DNA of 55,121 nucleotides from Planctomycetota bacterium (GCA_009773755.1 WSZJ01000068.1:1-55121), one strand, 5' to 3'. Counted from the stretch's first letter, positions 35,796 through 45,663 are shown. Translations and numbers: made by a program. The notes: generated by a model from the sequence alone, not told the origin.

Positions 35796-36226
35796 TGCTC
35801 CTCCTTCCCTTTGCGGAAGAAGTAGTGATCCGCGGCGAATGTTCCCGGCCCGATCATGAGAAGCAGAACCGCAACCGCGAGGTAGAGCAGCGCCTTCTCC
35901 GAGTCCTGCGACGCCGACTTGATCGTCGAGAACGCGTCCCCGTGCCCGATGTGCTTCGAGGCCTGAAGCGCCATCGTGCACCCGATCGCGAGCGAGGCAA
36001 ACGGCGTCAGCGCGCCGAGTACCCATAGGGCGCCGCCGCCGAATTCCGCGATGACCGTCGCGGCCTGGATCATGCCCGGGAGGTCGGACTGCATCCAGTC
36101 CGTCGGGTGCGAGAGCTTGGGCCCGCCGTGAAACATGAACGCCGCGCCGGCGACGATCCGGACGGTCAGGAGGCCGAGGGAGGCGCGGGCGCCAGGGGAT
36201 GCGGGGAAGAGCAGGTCGCGGAACAT
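35792..36226 (-). CDS. DoxX-family membrane protein
   Basis: 144 residues from ATG at 36226, which has GGAGG six bases upstream; the 32 residues open before it are not family-like. Four hydrophobic segments with the DoxX signatures RIVAGAAFMFHGGPKL and VIAEFGGGALWVLGALTP, and a charged end (FFRKGKEEH). DoxX proteins are small quinone-pathway or redox-associated inner-membrane proteins of loosely defined role. Confidence 0.9.
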   Translation of the reverse strand: MFRDLLFPASPGARASLGLLTVRIVAGAAFMFHGGPKLSHPTDWMQSDLPGMIQAATVIAEFGGGALWVLGALTPFASLAIGCTMALQASKHIGHGDAFSTIKSASQDSEKALLYLAVAVLLLMIGPGTFAADHYFFRKGKEEH

Positions 36227-36327
36227 GGAACCTCCGGGTGCGTTGGGGTTGCGCCCATGTTGCCCGACGGGGGCGCGGCGAGAAAGTGGGAAAGGACTCC
36301 CTGATCTTCGCTTAATCTTCACGGATC

Positions 36328-36999
36328 ATGTGGAAGACCTCTTCCGGAGAGCGCCGCCTCCAGGGGCTCGAGCGGCGGCTTTTCCTCACCGGCGCCGTCG
36401 CGCTGGAGGAGCTGCTGCGCGTCGCGATCCAGACCGACGACGACATCGCGGTCGGCGTCGCGCCGTTCGACGGGCTGGCGCTCGACCGGCGGCGGTGGCT
36501 CCTGCTGCAGGTCGCCATCGCGCTCGGCAGCGAACAGCCCGCGCCCGAACTGAACGCGCTCTCCGAATCGGCCGTGATGGCCGTTTTCGCCACCGTGAGG
36601 ATCAATATCGGCGCCGAGTCGGGCGTGGACGCGCTTCCCGAGGAAGTGCGCGCCCGGTGGCGGCGGCTGGTGCGCGAGGCGTGGATGGACCGGTGTTCCG
36701 ACCAGACGCGCCGCTACGACCGCGACGAGGGATACCGGCAGGCCGAGACCTCCTACAACTTCCAGGAGTGGAGTGACAAGATTGAGGATCTCGCCGACCG
36801 CATCCTCTGGGACCGCGACTTCGAGCTCGACGAGACCGTCGCCGATCGCGACCCGCGGCGCGCCGCCGACGCGCGGCACGTGCTCGGGATCGACTCCGGG
36901 TATTTCCGGTCCGTGCCGGAGCCACCGGGAGAAGGGGAGTGCAAGGAGCTCGAGCGCATGTTTGACCTGTACCGGTGCGAGGTAGAAGAAACGCCCTGA
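36328..36999 (+). CDS. Hypothetical protein, charged and helical
   Basis: 223 residues, no signal or membrane helix, rich in Arg, Glu, Asp and Leu. Segments such as RRLQGLERRLFLTGAVALEE and RRYDRDEGYRQAETSYNFQE suggest an all-helical cytoplasmic protein. I do not recognise it. It stands alone between the DoxX gene (divergent) and the MASE1 kinase gene. A frame this long with consistent third-position GC supports it being real. Confidence 0.6.
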   Translation: MWKTSSGERRLQGLERRLFLTGAVALEELLRVAIQTDDDIAVGVAPFDGLALDRRRWLLLQVAIALGSEQPAPELNALSESAVMAVFATVRINIGAESGVDALPEEVRARWRRLVREAWMDRCSDQTRRYDRDEGYRQAETSYNFQEWSDKIEDLADRILWDRDFELDETVADRDPRRAADARHVLGIDSGYFRSVPEPPGEGECKELERMFDLYRCEVEETP

Positions 37000-37125
37000 G
37001 CCACAAATCGCGATTTCTGGATCGGCTGCCGATCGATATCATGGAGTGCGTATGCGCTGGGATCCGCGGACCCGGCGGACCCGGACGACCTGAGGACGGC
37101 AGCCAACCGTCCAGAACGGTTCCGA

Positions 37126-39172
37126 GTGCGGATTCTTCGGACCTTTGGCCTCCAGCTGGCGATTGCCGGCGCCTACGTCGGCGCGGGCAAGCTCGGGTTG
37201 CTCGTGCCTGCGGGCCACCAGATCATCACCCTGGTCTGGGCACCGACCGGCATCGCGCTCGCGGCCGTGCTTCTCTTCGGATACCGCATCCTCCCCGCGC
37301 TCGTCGCGGGTGCGCTGCTGACCAACCTGACGGCCGGGGCTTCCCCCGCCGTCGCGTGTGCCATCGCGGTGGGAAATCCCCTGGAAGCGGCGCTCGGCGC
37401 ATTCCTGCTGCGCCGGGTGAATTTCCGCATCGCGCTCGACCGGACACGCGATGTCCTCGCCCTGGTCTTTCTCGCCGCCGGGCTGAGCACCGTGGCCAGC
37501 GCAACGACCGGCGTGTGCGCCCTCTGGGCGACGTCTCAGCTCCGGGGTGACGTCGTCGCGCGAAACTGGCTGGACTGGTGGCTGGGCGACGCGATGGGCG
37601 ACCTGATCGTCGCGCCGCTTCTCCTCACCCTCGCCTCCCTCTTCACGGACGTCGAAAGTCGGCGCTTCGTACGGCGGCCGCTCGAGGCGCTGGCGCTCGC
37701 CGTCGTGATCGGCGCAGTCAGCGCCGCAGTCTTCCTCGTTCCCGCCTCGGCGCCACGCTGGACAGGAAATCGCGTTCGTCGTCTTCCCGCTCCTCATCGC
37801 CGCCGCGCTTCGCTTCGGTCCCCCCGGAGCCGCCGTCGCATCGTTACTCACCGTCGCCGTCGCGCTCGCAGGCACCCTCCTCACCCGCGGGCCTTTTGGA
37901 GACCTGTCGTCCCGCGCCGCGATCGCACAACTCCACCTCTTCATGGGAACCGCTGGTGTCTCCGCCATGCTCTTTGCAGCATCGCTGGCGGAGCGCGAAG
38001 CGGCGCAGGAGGAATTGAGGCGAAGCGAAGAGCGGTCCCGTCACGCGTGGAAGATGGAAGCGCTCGGGCACCTCGCGTCGGGGATCGCGCACGAATTCAA
38101 CAATCTGCTCACAGTCATCCGGGGGCACGCAAGCATTCTCGAAACGAAGATCACGCTCGACGATGCAAGGCGCAGCTCGGTGGAGGAGATTTCAAAAGCC
38201 GCCGAGCGGGCATCGGAGGCGACGAGGCGGATTCTCGCGTTCGGCCGCCGTGACGATGGCGTGCCGGTTGTGCTCGACCTGCAGGTTGCGATCCGCGGGC
38301 TCGTCCCGGTCCTCACGCCGCTCCTGAGCCGCAAGATCACCTTGAGGCTGGAGCTGGAGCCGCGCCTTCCCTGCGTGCGGATCGATCCCGGAATGCTGGA
38401 GCAGGCGGTCCTGAACCTGGTCCTCAACGCGCGGGATGCGTTGCCCCGGGGAGGACGCGTGACGATCCGCGCCAGGAGGTCCACGCCGCAGACTTCAGCC
38501 GGAGAATCCTGCTGCGTCGAGCTGTCCGTGATCGACACGGGGGACGGAATGGACGAAGCGACCCGCCGGCGCCTCTTCGAACCCTACTTCACGACGAAAC
38601 CCCGCGGCAAGGGAAGCGGGCTCGGATTGGCCATGGTGCACGGGATCGTGACACGCGCAGGTGGAAGCGCGGACGTCTGGAGCGAACCAGGCCGGGGGTC
38701 CGTATTCACGATTCGCCTTCCCGCCGACCTGCACTCGATTCCACCGAAGCCGGAACCGCGATCGGTTACTCCTGGCAGTGGCGGCCGGGAAACGATCCTC
38801 GTGGTCGAGGACGAAGAAACAGTCCGGTTGGTCGTGCGCGACACTCTCACCGCGCGGGGCTATGAAATTCTCGCGGCCTCCAATGGTCCCGACGCGCTGC
38901 AACTCTTCCGGCTTTTCCCAGGCAGGATTTCGCTTCTTCTCACGGACGTCGATCTCCCCAGCATGCCCGGCGCGGAGGTCGCCTCCCGCGCGATGCTCGA
39001 AAGGCCAGGTCTCCGCCTGCTCTTCATGTCGGGACACTCGCAGGCGGTGCTGGACCAGGCGGGGATCGACCCTTCGAGGATTCTGCTCAAGCCCTTTTCA
39101 CCGGAAGCCCTGGCGACCCGCGTGAGGCAGGAGCTGGACGCGTGCGGTTCGGCTCAAGCCATCCCGTGCTAA
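37126..39172 (+). CDS. MASE1 hybrid sensor histidine kinase with C-terminal receiver, frameshifted
   Basis: GTG start. MASE1 integral-membrane sensor with about eight helices (residues 1 to about 290; for example LVWAPTGIALAAVLLFGYRI). Around 37745-37762 the frame shifts by +1: the MASE1 domain continues as GQEIAFVVFPLLIAAALRFG in the second frame and remains there to the stop at 39172. After this come the HisKA H-box GIAHEFNNLLTV, a HATPase with NARDALPRGG and GKGSGLGLAM, and a receiver with the phospho-acceptor in LLLTDVDLPSMPG. Joined, it is about 680 residues. The break is one extra base in the GC-rich stretch; either an assembly error or a true inactivation of the sensor half. Confidence 0.8.
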
Positions 39173-39203
39173 GCGGGTCCGGCGAAATTCGTGCGGGCCC
39201 GCT
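39172..39203. terminator. Hairpin between convergent signalling genes
   Basis: AGCGGGTCC (39172-39180) pairs with GGGCCCGCT (39195-39203), nine pairs including one G-T. It lies in the 56-nt gap between the convergent hybrid kinase and GGDEF genes. No long T-run on either strand. Confidence 0.35.
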
Positions 39204-39228
39204 GCGGGTCTTTCGCCGTCCGGCGTCG

Positions 39229-41073
39229 TCACGCGACGCTCTCCCCCCCGGGAGACTTGGCTCCGTGCAGCTGTTCCTCGGCGCGATAAATGGCCGATTC
39301 CGCCGTTTCGCCGATCCTCCATTCAACCACGCCCGCGGATAGCGAAATCCCCGGGGCCTCCTCGAGTTCCGGCGACTCCAGTCCCTGTGCCGCCCGCTCG
39401 GCCACGGCGCGCCCCTCTTCCGCGTGACAGGCCGGCAGAACCAGCAGGAAATCCTCCCCCGACCAGCGGATCACCGTGTCCCCTTCGCGGGCCGCCCGGG
39501 CCAGCGTGTCCGCCGTCCGCCTCAGTAGCCGGTCCCCGGCGTCGCTTCCGTGGTCGCGATTCACGAAGCGGAGGCCGTCGACGTCGAACAGCGCGAGGCA
39601 GAGCGGCTCGCCGGTGCGCGCGGCTCTTCCGATTTCGCGCGCCAGCGCATCCAGTCCGGCGCGGCGGTTGGGCAATCCCGTGAGAACATCGGTGTACGAA
39701 TAGCGCCGGCGAACTTCGCGGAGCTCCACTTCGGCCGTGATATCGGAGAGGTGCGCGAGCTGGCCGAGTCCCGAAGGGAGAAGGACGGGGCGGCTGACCC
39801 AGCGGATGACGCGTCGTCGAGGCTGAAGGAACGTGAAGTCCCCCCGGCTGACATGGGGCCCCGACGCCGCGATGCGGATGCGGCTCAGGAAGTCGTCGGC
39901 ATCCTCCACGACCTTGCAGACGTGGCTCACGAGCTGTTCGCGGGTCATTCCCTGGAGGCTCGTGGCGGGTGCGTCCATCATTTCGCAGGCCGCCGCGTTG
40001 ACGTAGGTCACCCGGCGCTGGGCATCCATCAGCATGACTCCCGAGTCCACGGATTCCAGCGCCGTGCGGGCGACCGCCAGCGTCGACATCAGCGTCGCAG
40101 GGCCTCCGTCCGCGCCGAGCGCGCTTCCGAACCGGTCCGCGTCCTCGGAAGATCGCTTCGAGATTTCCCGGATCTCGAGCTCCCCCGCGACACGGCGCGC
40201 GAAAGCCGCCAGCGTATCGACGTCGGCGGCCGTGACGCCGATGCAATCCGTGGAAACGACGGCAAGGCTGCCGATGGTTTCTCCTCCCGGTCCGGTCAGG
40301 GGCGCCCCTGCATAACCCCGGATGTGCCCATCCTTCACGAGGCAGTTGCCCGCGAAGGCCGGATTGACCGAAGCGTCCGGGACGACCAGCTCCTGCCCGG
40401 CTTCGGTGACGAAGCGGCAGAAAGGCCACTCCTGCGCGGCGCGCGGCTCGGCGGCGAGCAGCCGGTCGAGACCCGTGTGGGCGAGGAATGTCGTCCGGTC
40501 CTGGAGCACGATCGAAGCGACGCACGCCGGCGCCTGCAGCGATCGCGCGACCTCCTCCACGATGCTCTGAAGAGTCTGGTCGCGCGGCAGCGAACGGTCG
40601 ACGCCGAGGCTCTCGATCCGGCGCAGTCGCGTCGTCTCGCGCCGGATTGCTTTCGTGGCTCGACGCGAGGCGTCCTCGGGCCGGGCGGGAGGCGCTGTCC
40701 TCGAGACGGCGCAGCGGATGGCGGCCGTGATTTCTTCCGGGTCCATGCGCCCTCCCAGGATGTCCGACAACCCCAGCGTGTCGCGCAGCACGCTCGCGGC
40801 CAGCGCGAGCCGGCGGAAGGGACTGCACGCCAGGGCCGGCACCTCCTCGGGGCCGTACCGGGTTCTCAGGAAGCGGAGCACGCCGAAACCGTCGACGCGC
40901 GGCAACGACAGCCCCGCGATCACCAGCGACGGCGCTCCGCGTTCCTGCAACTGGCGCAACGCTTCGTCTCCGTCACGCGTCGCGACCACCTCGAATCCTT
41001 CCGCTTCCGACGCAACTCGCCAGGCCTTGAGCCGGGCGGGATTGAATTCGGCTACCAGGATAAAGGGTTTCAT
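39229..41073 (-). CDS. REC-GAF-PAS-GGDEF protein with degenerate receiver and GGDEF motifs
   Basis: 614 residues, ATG preceded by AAAGGAGG inside the end of the upstream gene. Receiver (1-125), but the acceptor position reads VIAGLSLP instead of a DLxLP, so the phosphorylatable Asp is missing. GAF domain about 165-310 (CRFVTEAGQELVVPDASVN) and PAS about 335-440. The GGDEF domain has TDVLTGLPNRR and DVDGLRFVNRDHGSDAGD, but the active-site loop reads SGEDF, so catalysis may be weak or lost. Its start overlaps the stop of the REC-GGDEF gene upstream. It may act as a c-di-GMP effector or sensor and not an efficient cyclase. Confidence 0.88.
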   Translation of the reverse strand: MKPFILVAEFNPARLKAWRVASEAEGFEVVATRDGDEALRQLQERGAPSLVIAGLSLPRVDGFGVLRFLRTRYGPEEVPALACSPFRRLALAASVLRDTLGLSDILGGRMDPEEITAAIRCAVSRTAPPARPEDASRRATKAIRRETTRLRRIESLGVDRSLPRDQTLQSIVEEVARSLQAPACVASIVLQDRTTFLAHTGLDRLLAAEPRAAQEWPFCRFVTEAGQELVVPDASVNPAFAGNCLVKDGHIRGYAGAPLTGPGGETIGSLAVVSTDCIGVTAADVDTLAAFARRVAGELEIREISKRSSEDADRFGSALGADGGPATLMSTLAVARTALESVDSGVMLMDAQRRVTYVNAAACEMMDAPATSLQGMTREQLVSHVCKVVEDADDFLSRIRIAASGPHVSRGDFTFLQPRRRVIRWVSRPVLLPSGLGQLAHLSDITAEVELREVRRRYSYTDVLTGLPNRRAGLDALAREIGRAARTGEPLCLALFDVDGLRFVNRDHGSDAGDRLLRRTADTLARAAREGDTVIRWSGEDFLLVLPACHAEEGRAVAERAAQGLESPELEEAPGISLSAGVVEWRIGETAESAIYRAEEQLHGAKSPGGESVA

Positions 41074-41993
41074 CGCTCGCCTCCTTTTGGGATCTGCCGT
41101 CGATGAGTCGACCTCTGGTTTCCCCCTTTGACTTCGTACATCGCCTTGTCCGCCTCGGCCAGCATGTCCTCGAGCGTCGTCGCCCCGTCGGTAAGGCGCG
41201 CGAATCCGACGCTCAGGGACAGCTTCCAGGGCCGTGGCGCCCCCGCATTGAAGGCGTCCGCCATTTCGCGGATGCGCGCCACGGCCGCTTCCGGCGGCCC
41301 CAGCCCCGGCTCGACGCGGAGCGCCGCGAACTCGTCGCCGCCGAGGCGACCCAGAAGGTCTGTGCGGCTGAGGGCCTTGCGCAGGACTTCAGCGGCCCCT
41401 GCAATCGCCGCGTCGCCGGCAGCGTGACCGTACAGGTCGTTGATGCACTTCAACCCGTCCACATCGATGAAAAAGAGAGCGAACGACGTCGAGCGCTGCC
41501 GGGAGCCCGCGAAGTGGCGCGAAGCCAGGGTGAGGAAACCGCGGCGATTGTGCAGGCCTGTCAGCTCGTCGCGAGTCGACAGGCCGCGAAGCGCCGCGAG
41601 CGTCCGGTGTCGTTCCACCGAGAAGCGGAGGATCAAGGCGAGCCGCGCGGGGTCGACCTCCCCCTTGACCAGGAAGTCCTCAGCGCCGGCGTTGATGGCG
41701 GCGAGTCCGGTGGCGTCGTCGTGGAGGCCCGTGAGGACCACGATCGGGACGTCCGGGCAACCCTCGCTCATGGACTTCACGGTGTCCAGGCCCCCGGAGT
41801 CGGGGAGGTTCAGGTCCAGGAGCACCACGTCGGGCAGCTTTGACTTCGCCTCGGCCATTCCTTCCGCGAGCGTTCTGCAGACGCGGAGGCCCAAAGAGAG
41901 GCCGGGTTGCGAGTCCATGAGCTGACGCCGGATTGCCCCCGCGTCGGCGGGATTGTCCTCCACGAGCAGGACGTCCAGGGGATCGTTGACCAT
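41070..41993 (-). CDS. Response regulator with GGDEF diguanylate cyclase domain
   Basis: 307 residues. Receiver (1-125) with acidic pocket LLVEDNPAD, acceptor Asp in VVLLDLNLPDSGG and the T-loop VVLTG. Diguanylate cyclase domain (about 150-300) with TRDELTGLHNRRGF, FFIDVDGLKCINDLYGHAAG and an intact RLGGDEFA active site; no RxxD inhibitory site is obvious just before it. Phosphorylation would switch on c-di-GMP synthesis. It lies four nt after a stand-alone receiver gene and overlaps the next gene by 4 nt. Confidence 0.93.
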   Translation of the reverse strand: MVNDPLDVLLVEDNPADAGAIRRQLMDSQPGLSLGLRVCRTLAEGMAEAKSKLPDVVLLDLNLPDSGGLDTVKSMSEGCPDVPIVVLTGLHDDATGLAAINAGAEDFLVKGEVDPARLALILRFSVERHRTLAALRGLSTRDELTGLHNRRGFLTLASRHFAGSRQRSTSFALFFIDVDGLKCINDLYGHAAGDAAIAGAAEVLRKALSRTDLLGRLGGDEFAALRVEPGLGPPEAAVARIREMADAFNAGAPRPWKLSLSVGFARLTDGATTLEDMLAEADKAMYEVKGGNQRSTHRRQIPKGGER

Positions 41994-41997
41994 GGTT

Positions 41998-42441
41998 TCA
42001 CTCCGCTGGAAGCCGGGCGATCCGGAGCCAGAAATCCACGAGCGCGCGCACCACGGCGCGGTATTCGGGCAGCTCGGCCGGCTTCGTGATGAAGCAGTTC
42101 GCGTGGCTCCGGTAAGAACGGCGCACGTCGGTTTCGGCGGCCGAGGTCGTCAGGATCACCACCGGGATGTGCTTCAGCTCCGGGTCGTCCTTGATGTCCT
42201 CCAGCACCTCGCGTCCGTCCTTCCGCGGCAGGTTCAGGTCCAGCAGGATCAACCGAGGCCGCTTCATCGCCGCATAACTGCCCTTGCGCCTCAGGTACTC
42301 CAGCGCGTCCTCGCCGTTCATGGCCAGGACTTGCCGGATCGGCGGCTCGCACCCCGCGATCGCCTCCGCCAGCAGCCTCGCTTCCGCCGGGCTGTCCTCC
42401 ACCAGTAGGACGTCTGCAGCTTCCTCGCGCGTGGTAATCAT
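41998..42441 (-). CDS. Stand-alone response regulator (Rcp1-like receiver)
   Basis: 147 residues, only a receiver: acidic pair VLLVEDSPAEA, acceptor Asp in LILLDLNLPRKDG, VVILTTSA, and the Lys in ITKPAEL. Such receivers with PRKDG are the usual partners of phytochrome-class kinases with YVASHDLQEPLR H-boxes, exactly the type encoded just upstream. The ATG follows the kinase stop directly (TGA ATG), with GGGAGG upstream. Confidence 0.93.
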   Translation of the reverse strand: MITTREEAADVLLVEDSPAEARLLAEAIAGCEPPIRQVLAMNGEDALEYLRRKGSYAAMKRPRLILLDLNLPRKDGREVLEDIKDDPELKHIPVVILTTSAAETDVRRSYRSHANCFITKPAELPEYRAVVRALVDFWLRIARLPAE

Positions 42442-44650
42442 TCAAGCCTCCCTTGCCGGCCCGGCCGCGCCCGCAGGGGGCGTGAAGGGCAGGCTGAAGA
42501 AAAAGGTCGAGCCCTTGCCGAACTCTGACCGGACCGCAAAGCTCCGCGCCGGGCCCTCGGCGGAACGGCAGGAAAATGCGTTCCTGGAAGCGCGGCTCGA
42601 TGCCGATCCCGTTGTCCGAGATGAAGAACTCCCAGAAGTCTCCTTCACGGCGCGATTCGATCCGGATCCGCGGCGGCTCAGGGCCGCGGTACTTGAGCGC
42701 GTTGGAAATCAGGTTCTGGAATACTTCGGTCAGCTGAATCGCGTCGGCGGTGACCTCCGGAAGCTCTCCCTGGGCCACGAGGGCGCCGCGCTCCTGGATC
42801 AGCGGCCTGAGGTTGAGCAGCGCCTCGCGCAGGGCGTCGGCGGCGAGCACCGGGCGGAGAATCTGCTCCCGGCAGGCGCGCCGCGAGAACTCGAGGAGGC
42901 TCACGATCAGCGTCCGCATCCTGCGTGTGCCGTCAATGGCGTGGCCCATGAATTCGTGCGCGTCCGTGGGAAGCCTGGGACCGAACTTTTCGTTCAGGAG
43001 CTGCACGTAGCTCGTCACCATTCGAAGCGGCTCCTGCAGGTCGTGGGAAGCGACGTAAGCGAAGCGCTCGAGGTCTTCGTTGGATCGTTCGAGCTGGAGC
43101 CTCTGGGTCGCGAGCTCCGAGGCGACCCTCTGTCTTTCCGCGGCCTCGCGGCTGAGACGCTCGTTCGCCTCTCGCAGCTCGCGCGTCCGCTCCTCGACTT
43201 TCTGTTCCAGCTGCGCCTGGGCCGCCGCCCGCGCCGCTTCCGCGAGCCACCGTTCGGTCACGTCGCGCGCGATGACCAGCACGCCCGCGATGCGCCCGCC
43301 GATCACCAGCGGCCTGCCGATCGACTCAAGGTAGCGCCAGAGTCCGCCCCTGGTCTTCGCCCGGACGATCGCCGGCGAGGGGGCTTTGCCTCGGAGCGCC
43401 GTGGCCGTGGACTGTTCGGCCTTCGCGAGGTCGTCCGGGTGCACGAGCTGCGAGTAGTGCTTTCCGAGCCAGTCCTTCCGGCTCCAGCCCAGCGTGCGCT
43501 CGAACGCGGGGTTGAGGGACGCAATCAACCCGTCGGGCGTCACGGTCACGATCAGTTCGTCGGCGCTCTCGAACAACTGCCGATATTTCTGTTCGGAATG
43601 CCCAAGCAGTTCTTCCGCGCGCCTTCGCTCGCTGACGTCCCGAAGGATGTGGATGAGGTAGGCGGGGCGCCCCTCGGTGTCCAGGACGACCGAGGCGCTC
43701 GTGGCCACGTGAACCGGCGTCCCATCCCGCCGGACGCACGGGACCTCCGACGGGTAGTCGCCTTTGCGCATGTTCGCGACCTCGGCCGGCGTCAGGGCGG
43801 CCCGGTACGACGGTTCCAGCAACCGGTCGATCGGCGTCCCGACCACCTGCGCCGCGCTGTACCCGAAGACCTGTGACGCCCGCCCCATCCATCGGACGAT
43901 CCTCCCGCCCAGGTCGGTCAGGACGATCGATTCCGGGAGCTGCAGCAGCAGCTGGTCCGAAAGCCTCAGCTGAGCGTCGATCCGCGCCCAACGCCCGGCG
44001 TCCCTCAGCACCCCCGCGAACTCGGGTCCGTTTTCCCCGTCCCATCCCGTCAACGCGACCTCCACCGTGATCTCAGCCCCGCTGGATGTCAGCGCTTCAA
44101 CGACGCGCGACTCGCCCCCCAGACGTGACTCCCCCGAGAGCCGCAGGAACGAAATGCGCTCGAGGAACGCGGCGCGATACCGTTCCGGAATGAGCCGGGT
44201 CACCGGCTGCCCGACGATGTGGGACGCCTTCCATCCGAACATCTGCTCGGCCGCAGGGTTGAACGTCTTGATGATTCCATTGGCGTCGCAGCCCACGACA
44301 GCGTCCGTGCTCGTCCCGAGAATCGCGTGATAGCCCGTGCGCCAGATCTGCGCCCGCCGGACCCACCGGGCAAAAACGGCGTGCGAAGCGGCGGCCGCGA
44401 CCGCCCCTGCCGTAAGAGCCAGCGCAAGGCCACGGCGGAATTCGCTTCGCGCGGGGCCTTCAAGCGCCGGCACGCCCGGGAGGCCCAGGCCGATCGCCGC
44501 CGCAGCGAGGAACAGCGTCGCGGCGGCCGCCACGAACCAGCCGTCGATGGCAACCGACCGCCGCGCGGGCACGAAGGCGGACATCCTCGGTACGTGCCGG
44601 GGTGCCGAAAACTCTCGCGGGATTGTCTGCGAAGTGGGCATGGGCCTCAT
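42442..44650 (-). pseudogene. PAS sensor histidine kinase with a deletion and frame break in the ATPase domain
   Basis: N-terminal membrane helices (AAAATLFLAAAAIGLG and LALALTAGAVAAAA), three PAS domains (about 100-220, 230-345 and 355-475), a coiled coil, HisKA with FAYVASHDLQEPLRMV, and a HATPase with N-box NLISNALKYRG and G1 ISDNGIGIEP. After ERIFLPFRRGPGAE the expected lid and G2 box (GxGxGLA-KRIVERHGG) are missing. The conserved end resumes in another frame (VRSEFGKGSTFFFSLPF) and stops at 42442-42444. Roughly 20-25 codons are absent compared with the kinase at 47528. ATP binding should be impaired unless this is an assembly collapse. Confidence 0.75.
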
Positions 44651-44813
44651 TCGGGCGTCCCCTTTCAGGGAAGCGCCTCGACTGGAAGCCCGGGTTCACG
44701 AGTGATGGTAATTCCAGGGAGGCGCACGAAGAAGCGGAAAACTCTCAAGACCGGTTCATCGTGAAGTTTCCCTCCTCCCTGTTTCTGTCATCTCCAGAGC
44801 CCGTCCGGGATCC

Positions 44814-45344
44814 TCACAGGATCTTGTGCGCGTACCTCCGCCAATCCTTGAGAATCGCCTCACCGTCCGCTTCGGACTTCGGCTTGACCGACACGAGAAT
44901 GTCCCCGGCATGCACTCGGGTGGAAACGATCTTGATGTGTTTCTCCGGGATATCGGCGCCGACGAGGGCTCCGACAAGCGTTCCCACGGCGCCGCCGGCC
45001 CCGGCGCCGGCGAGAGCTGCCGTGATGGGGCCGATGAGCGTGAACGCCGCACCTGGGATGACCAGCGCCGTGCCAACAGCGAGCATGGCCGCGCTGAGTG
45101 CGCCGGCCGCTCCACCGATGGTGCCGCCGACGGCGGCGCCTTCGAGCAGCTTGTTGTCGAGGGGCTCCTTCACGATCCCGAACAGCCGCCTCCGGGTCTC
45201 CTTCGAGAGCAGGACGGAAATCTCGGACCTCGCGTAGCCGCGGGACACCAGGGATTCGTAGGCACGCTCCGCCGCTTCGCGAGTCTCGAAGAGTCCGCTG
45301 ATCACGGTGCAGGGCTTCGTTCTGGCCATGGCTCCGGTTTTCAT
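44814..45344 (-). CDS. Glycine-zipper stress-type membrane protein
   Basis: 176 residues, strong Shine-Dalgarno (AAAGGAG). An N-terminal soluble part similar to general-stress/YflT-like proteins (FETREAAERAYESLVSRGYA, then SEISVLLS) precedes a Gly/Ala-rich double helix with glycine zipper spacing (AAVGGTIGGAAGALSAAMLA; AGAGAGGAVGTLVGALVGA). A C-terminal strand region (GDILVSVKPKSEAD) follows. Divergent from the UspA gene, each with its own sigma-54-like site. Confidence 0.8.
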   Translation of the reverse strand: MKTGAMARTKPCTVISGLFETREAAERAYESLVSRGYARSEISVLLSKETRRRLFGIVKEPLDNKLLEGAAVGGTIGGAAGALSAAMLAVGTALVIPGAAFTLIGPITAALAGAGAGGAVGTLVGALVGADIPEKHIKIVSTRVHAGDILVSVKPKSEADGEAILKDWRRYAHKIL

Positions 45345-45433
45345 TGATCTCTCCTTTTTTCTTCGGGGAATCGCGCTAACCCGACGGGGACTTCACGGTC
45401 GTCACCCCTCTTGACTGGGGACACCGTGCCTTT

Positions 45434-45449
45434 TGCAAGGGCCATGCCA
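45434..45449 (-). promoter_or_regulatory. Sigma-54-like promoter of the glycine-zipper gene
   Basis: On the minus strand the site reads TGGCATGGCCCTTGCA, one mismatch from TGGCACG-N4-TTGCA, with exact GG-N10-GC spacing. It lies about 90 nt before the ATG at 45344. Confidence 0.65.
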
Positions 45450-45608
45450 GCCTGTTCTGCGCGAACCGCGCCGGCGCGCGCGGCCCGCGCGCGAAAGAAG
45501 TACGCGTCCCGGGAAAACTTGCAGGCCGTCCCGGTCGGAATTGCCGATGCCCGGGTCGGCTCTGCATCGGCGCTGAATCCTGACCCTCCCGCGTGACCGT
45601 TTGCGTTG

Positions 45609-45624
45609 CGGCACGCCGCGTGCA
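45609..45624 (+). promoter_or_regulatory. Sigma-54-like promoter of uspA
   Basis: CGGCACGCCGCGTGCA: GG at 45610-45611 and GC at 45622-45623 are separated by ten bases. Two positions differ from TGGCACG-N4-TTGCA. The ATG at 45664 is about 40 nt downstream. Confidence 0.6.
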
Positions 45625-45663
45625 TGCAGCATCGAGAGTCCGGAAACACTCGAGGCCACCCCC

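Larger units (their letters stand above)
45345..45663. other. Divergent regulatory region of glycine-zipper and uspA genes
   Basis: 319 nt without a credible coding frame. It holds two sigma-54-like sites (listed separately) pointing outwards, one to each flanking stress gene. No binding sites for an activator can be named. Confidence 0.6.

Noticed and set aside
36240-36270. GC-N10-CC spacing upstream of the DoxX gene (minus strand) as another sigma-54 site
   Set aside because: Only the spacing fits; the -12 part lacks TTGC and the -24 part lacks GGCACG.
41810-42441. Continuation of the PAS-kinase reading frame past 42442
   Set aside because: Past the frame break the translation is low-complexity and antagonises the clear receiver gene at 41998-42441 in another frame.
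45411-45596. 61-codon frame in the gap between the glycine-zipper and uspA genes
   Set aside because: Alanine/arginine-rich translation typical of non-coding GC-rich DNA, and it overlaps the sigma-54-like site.
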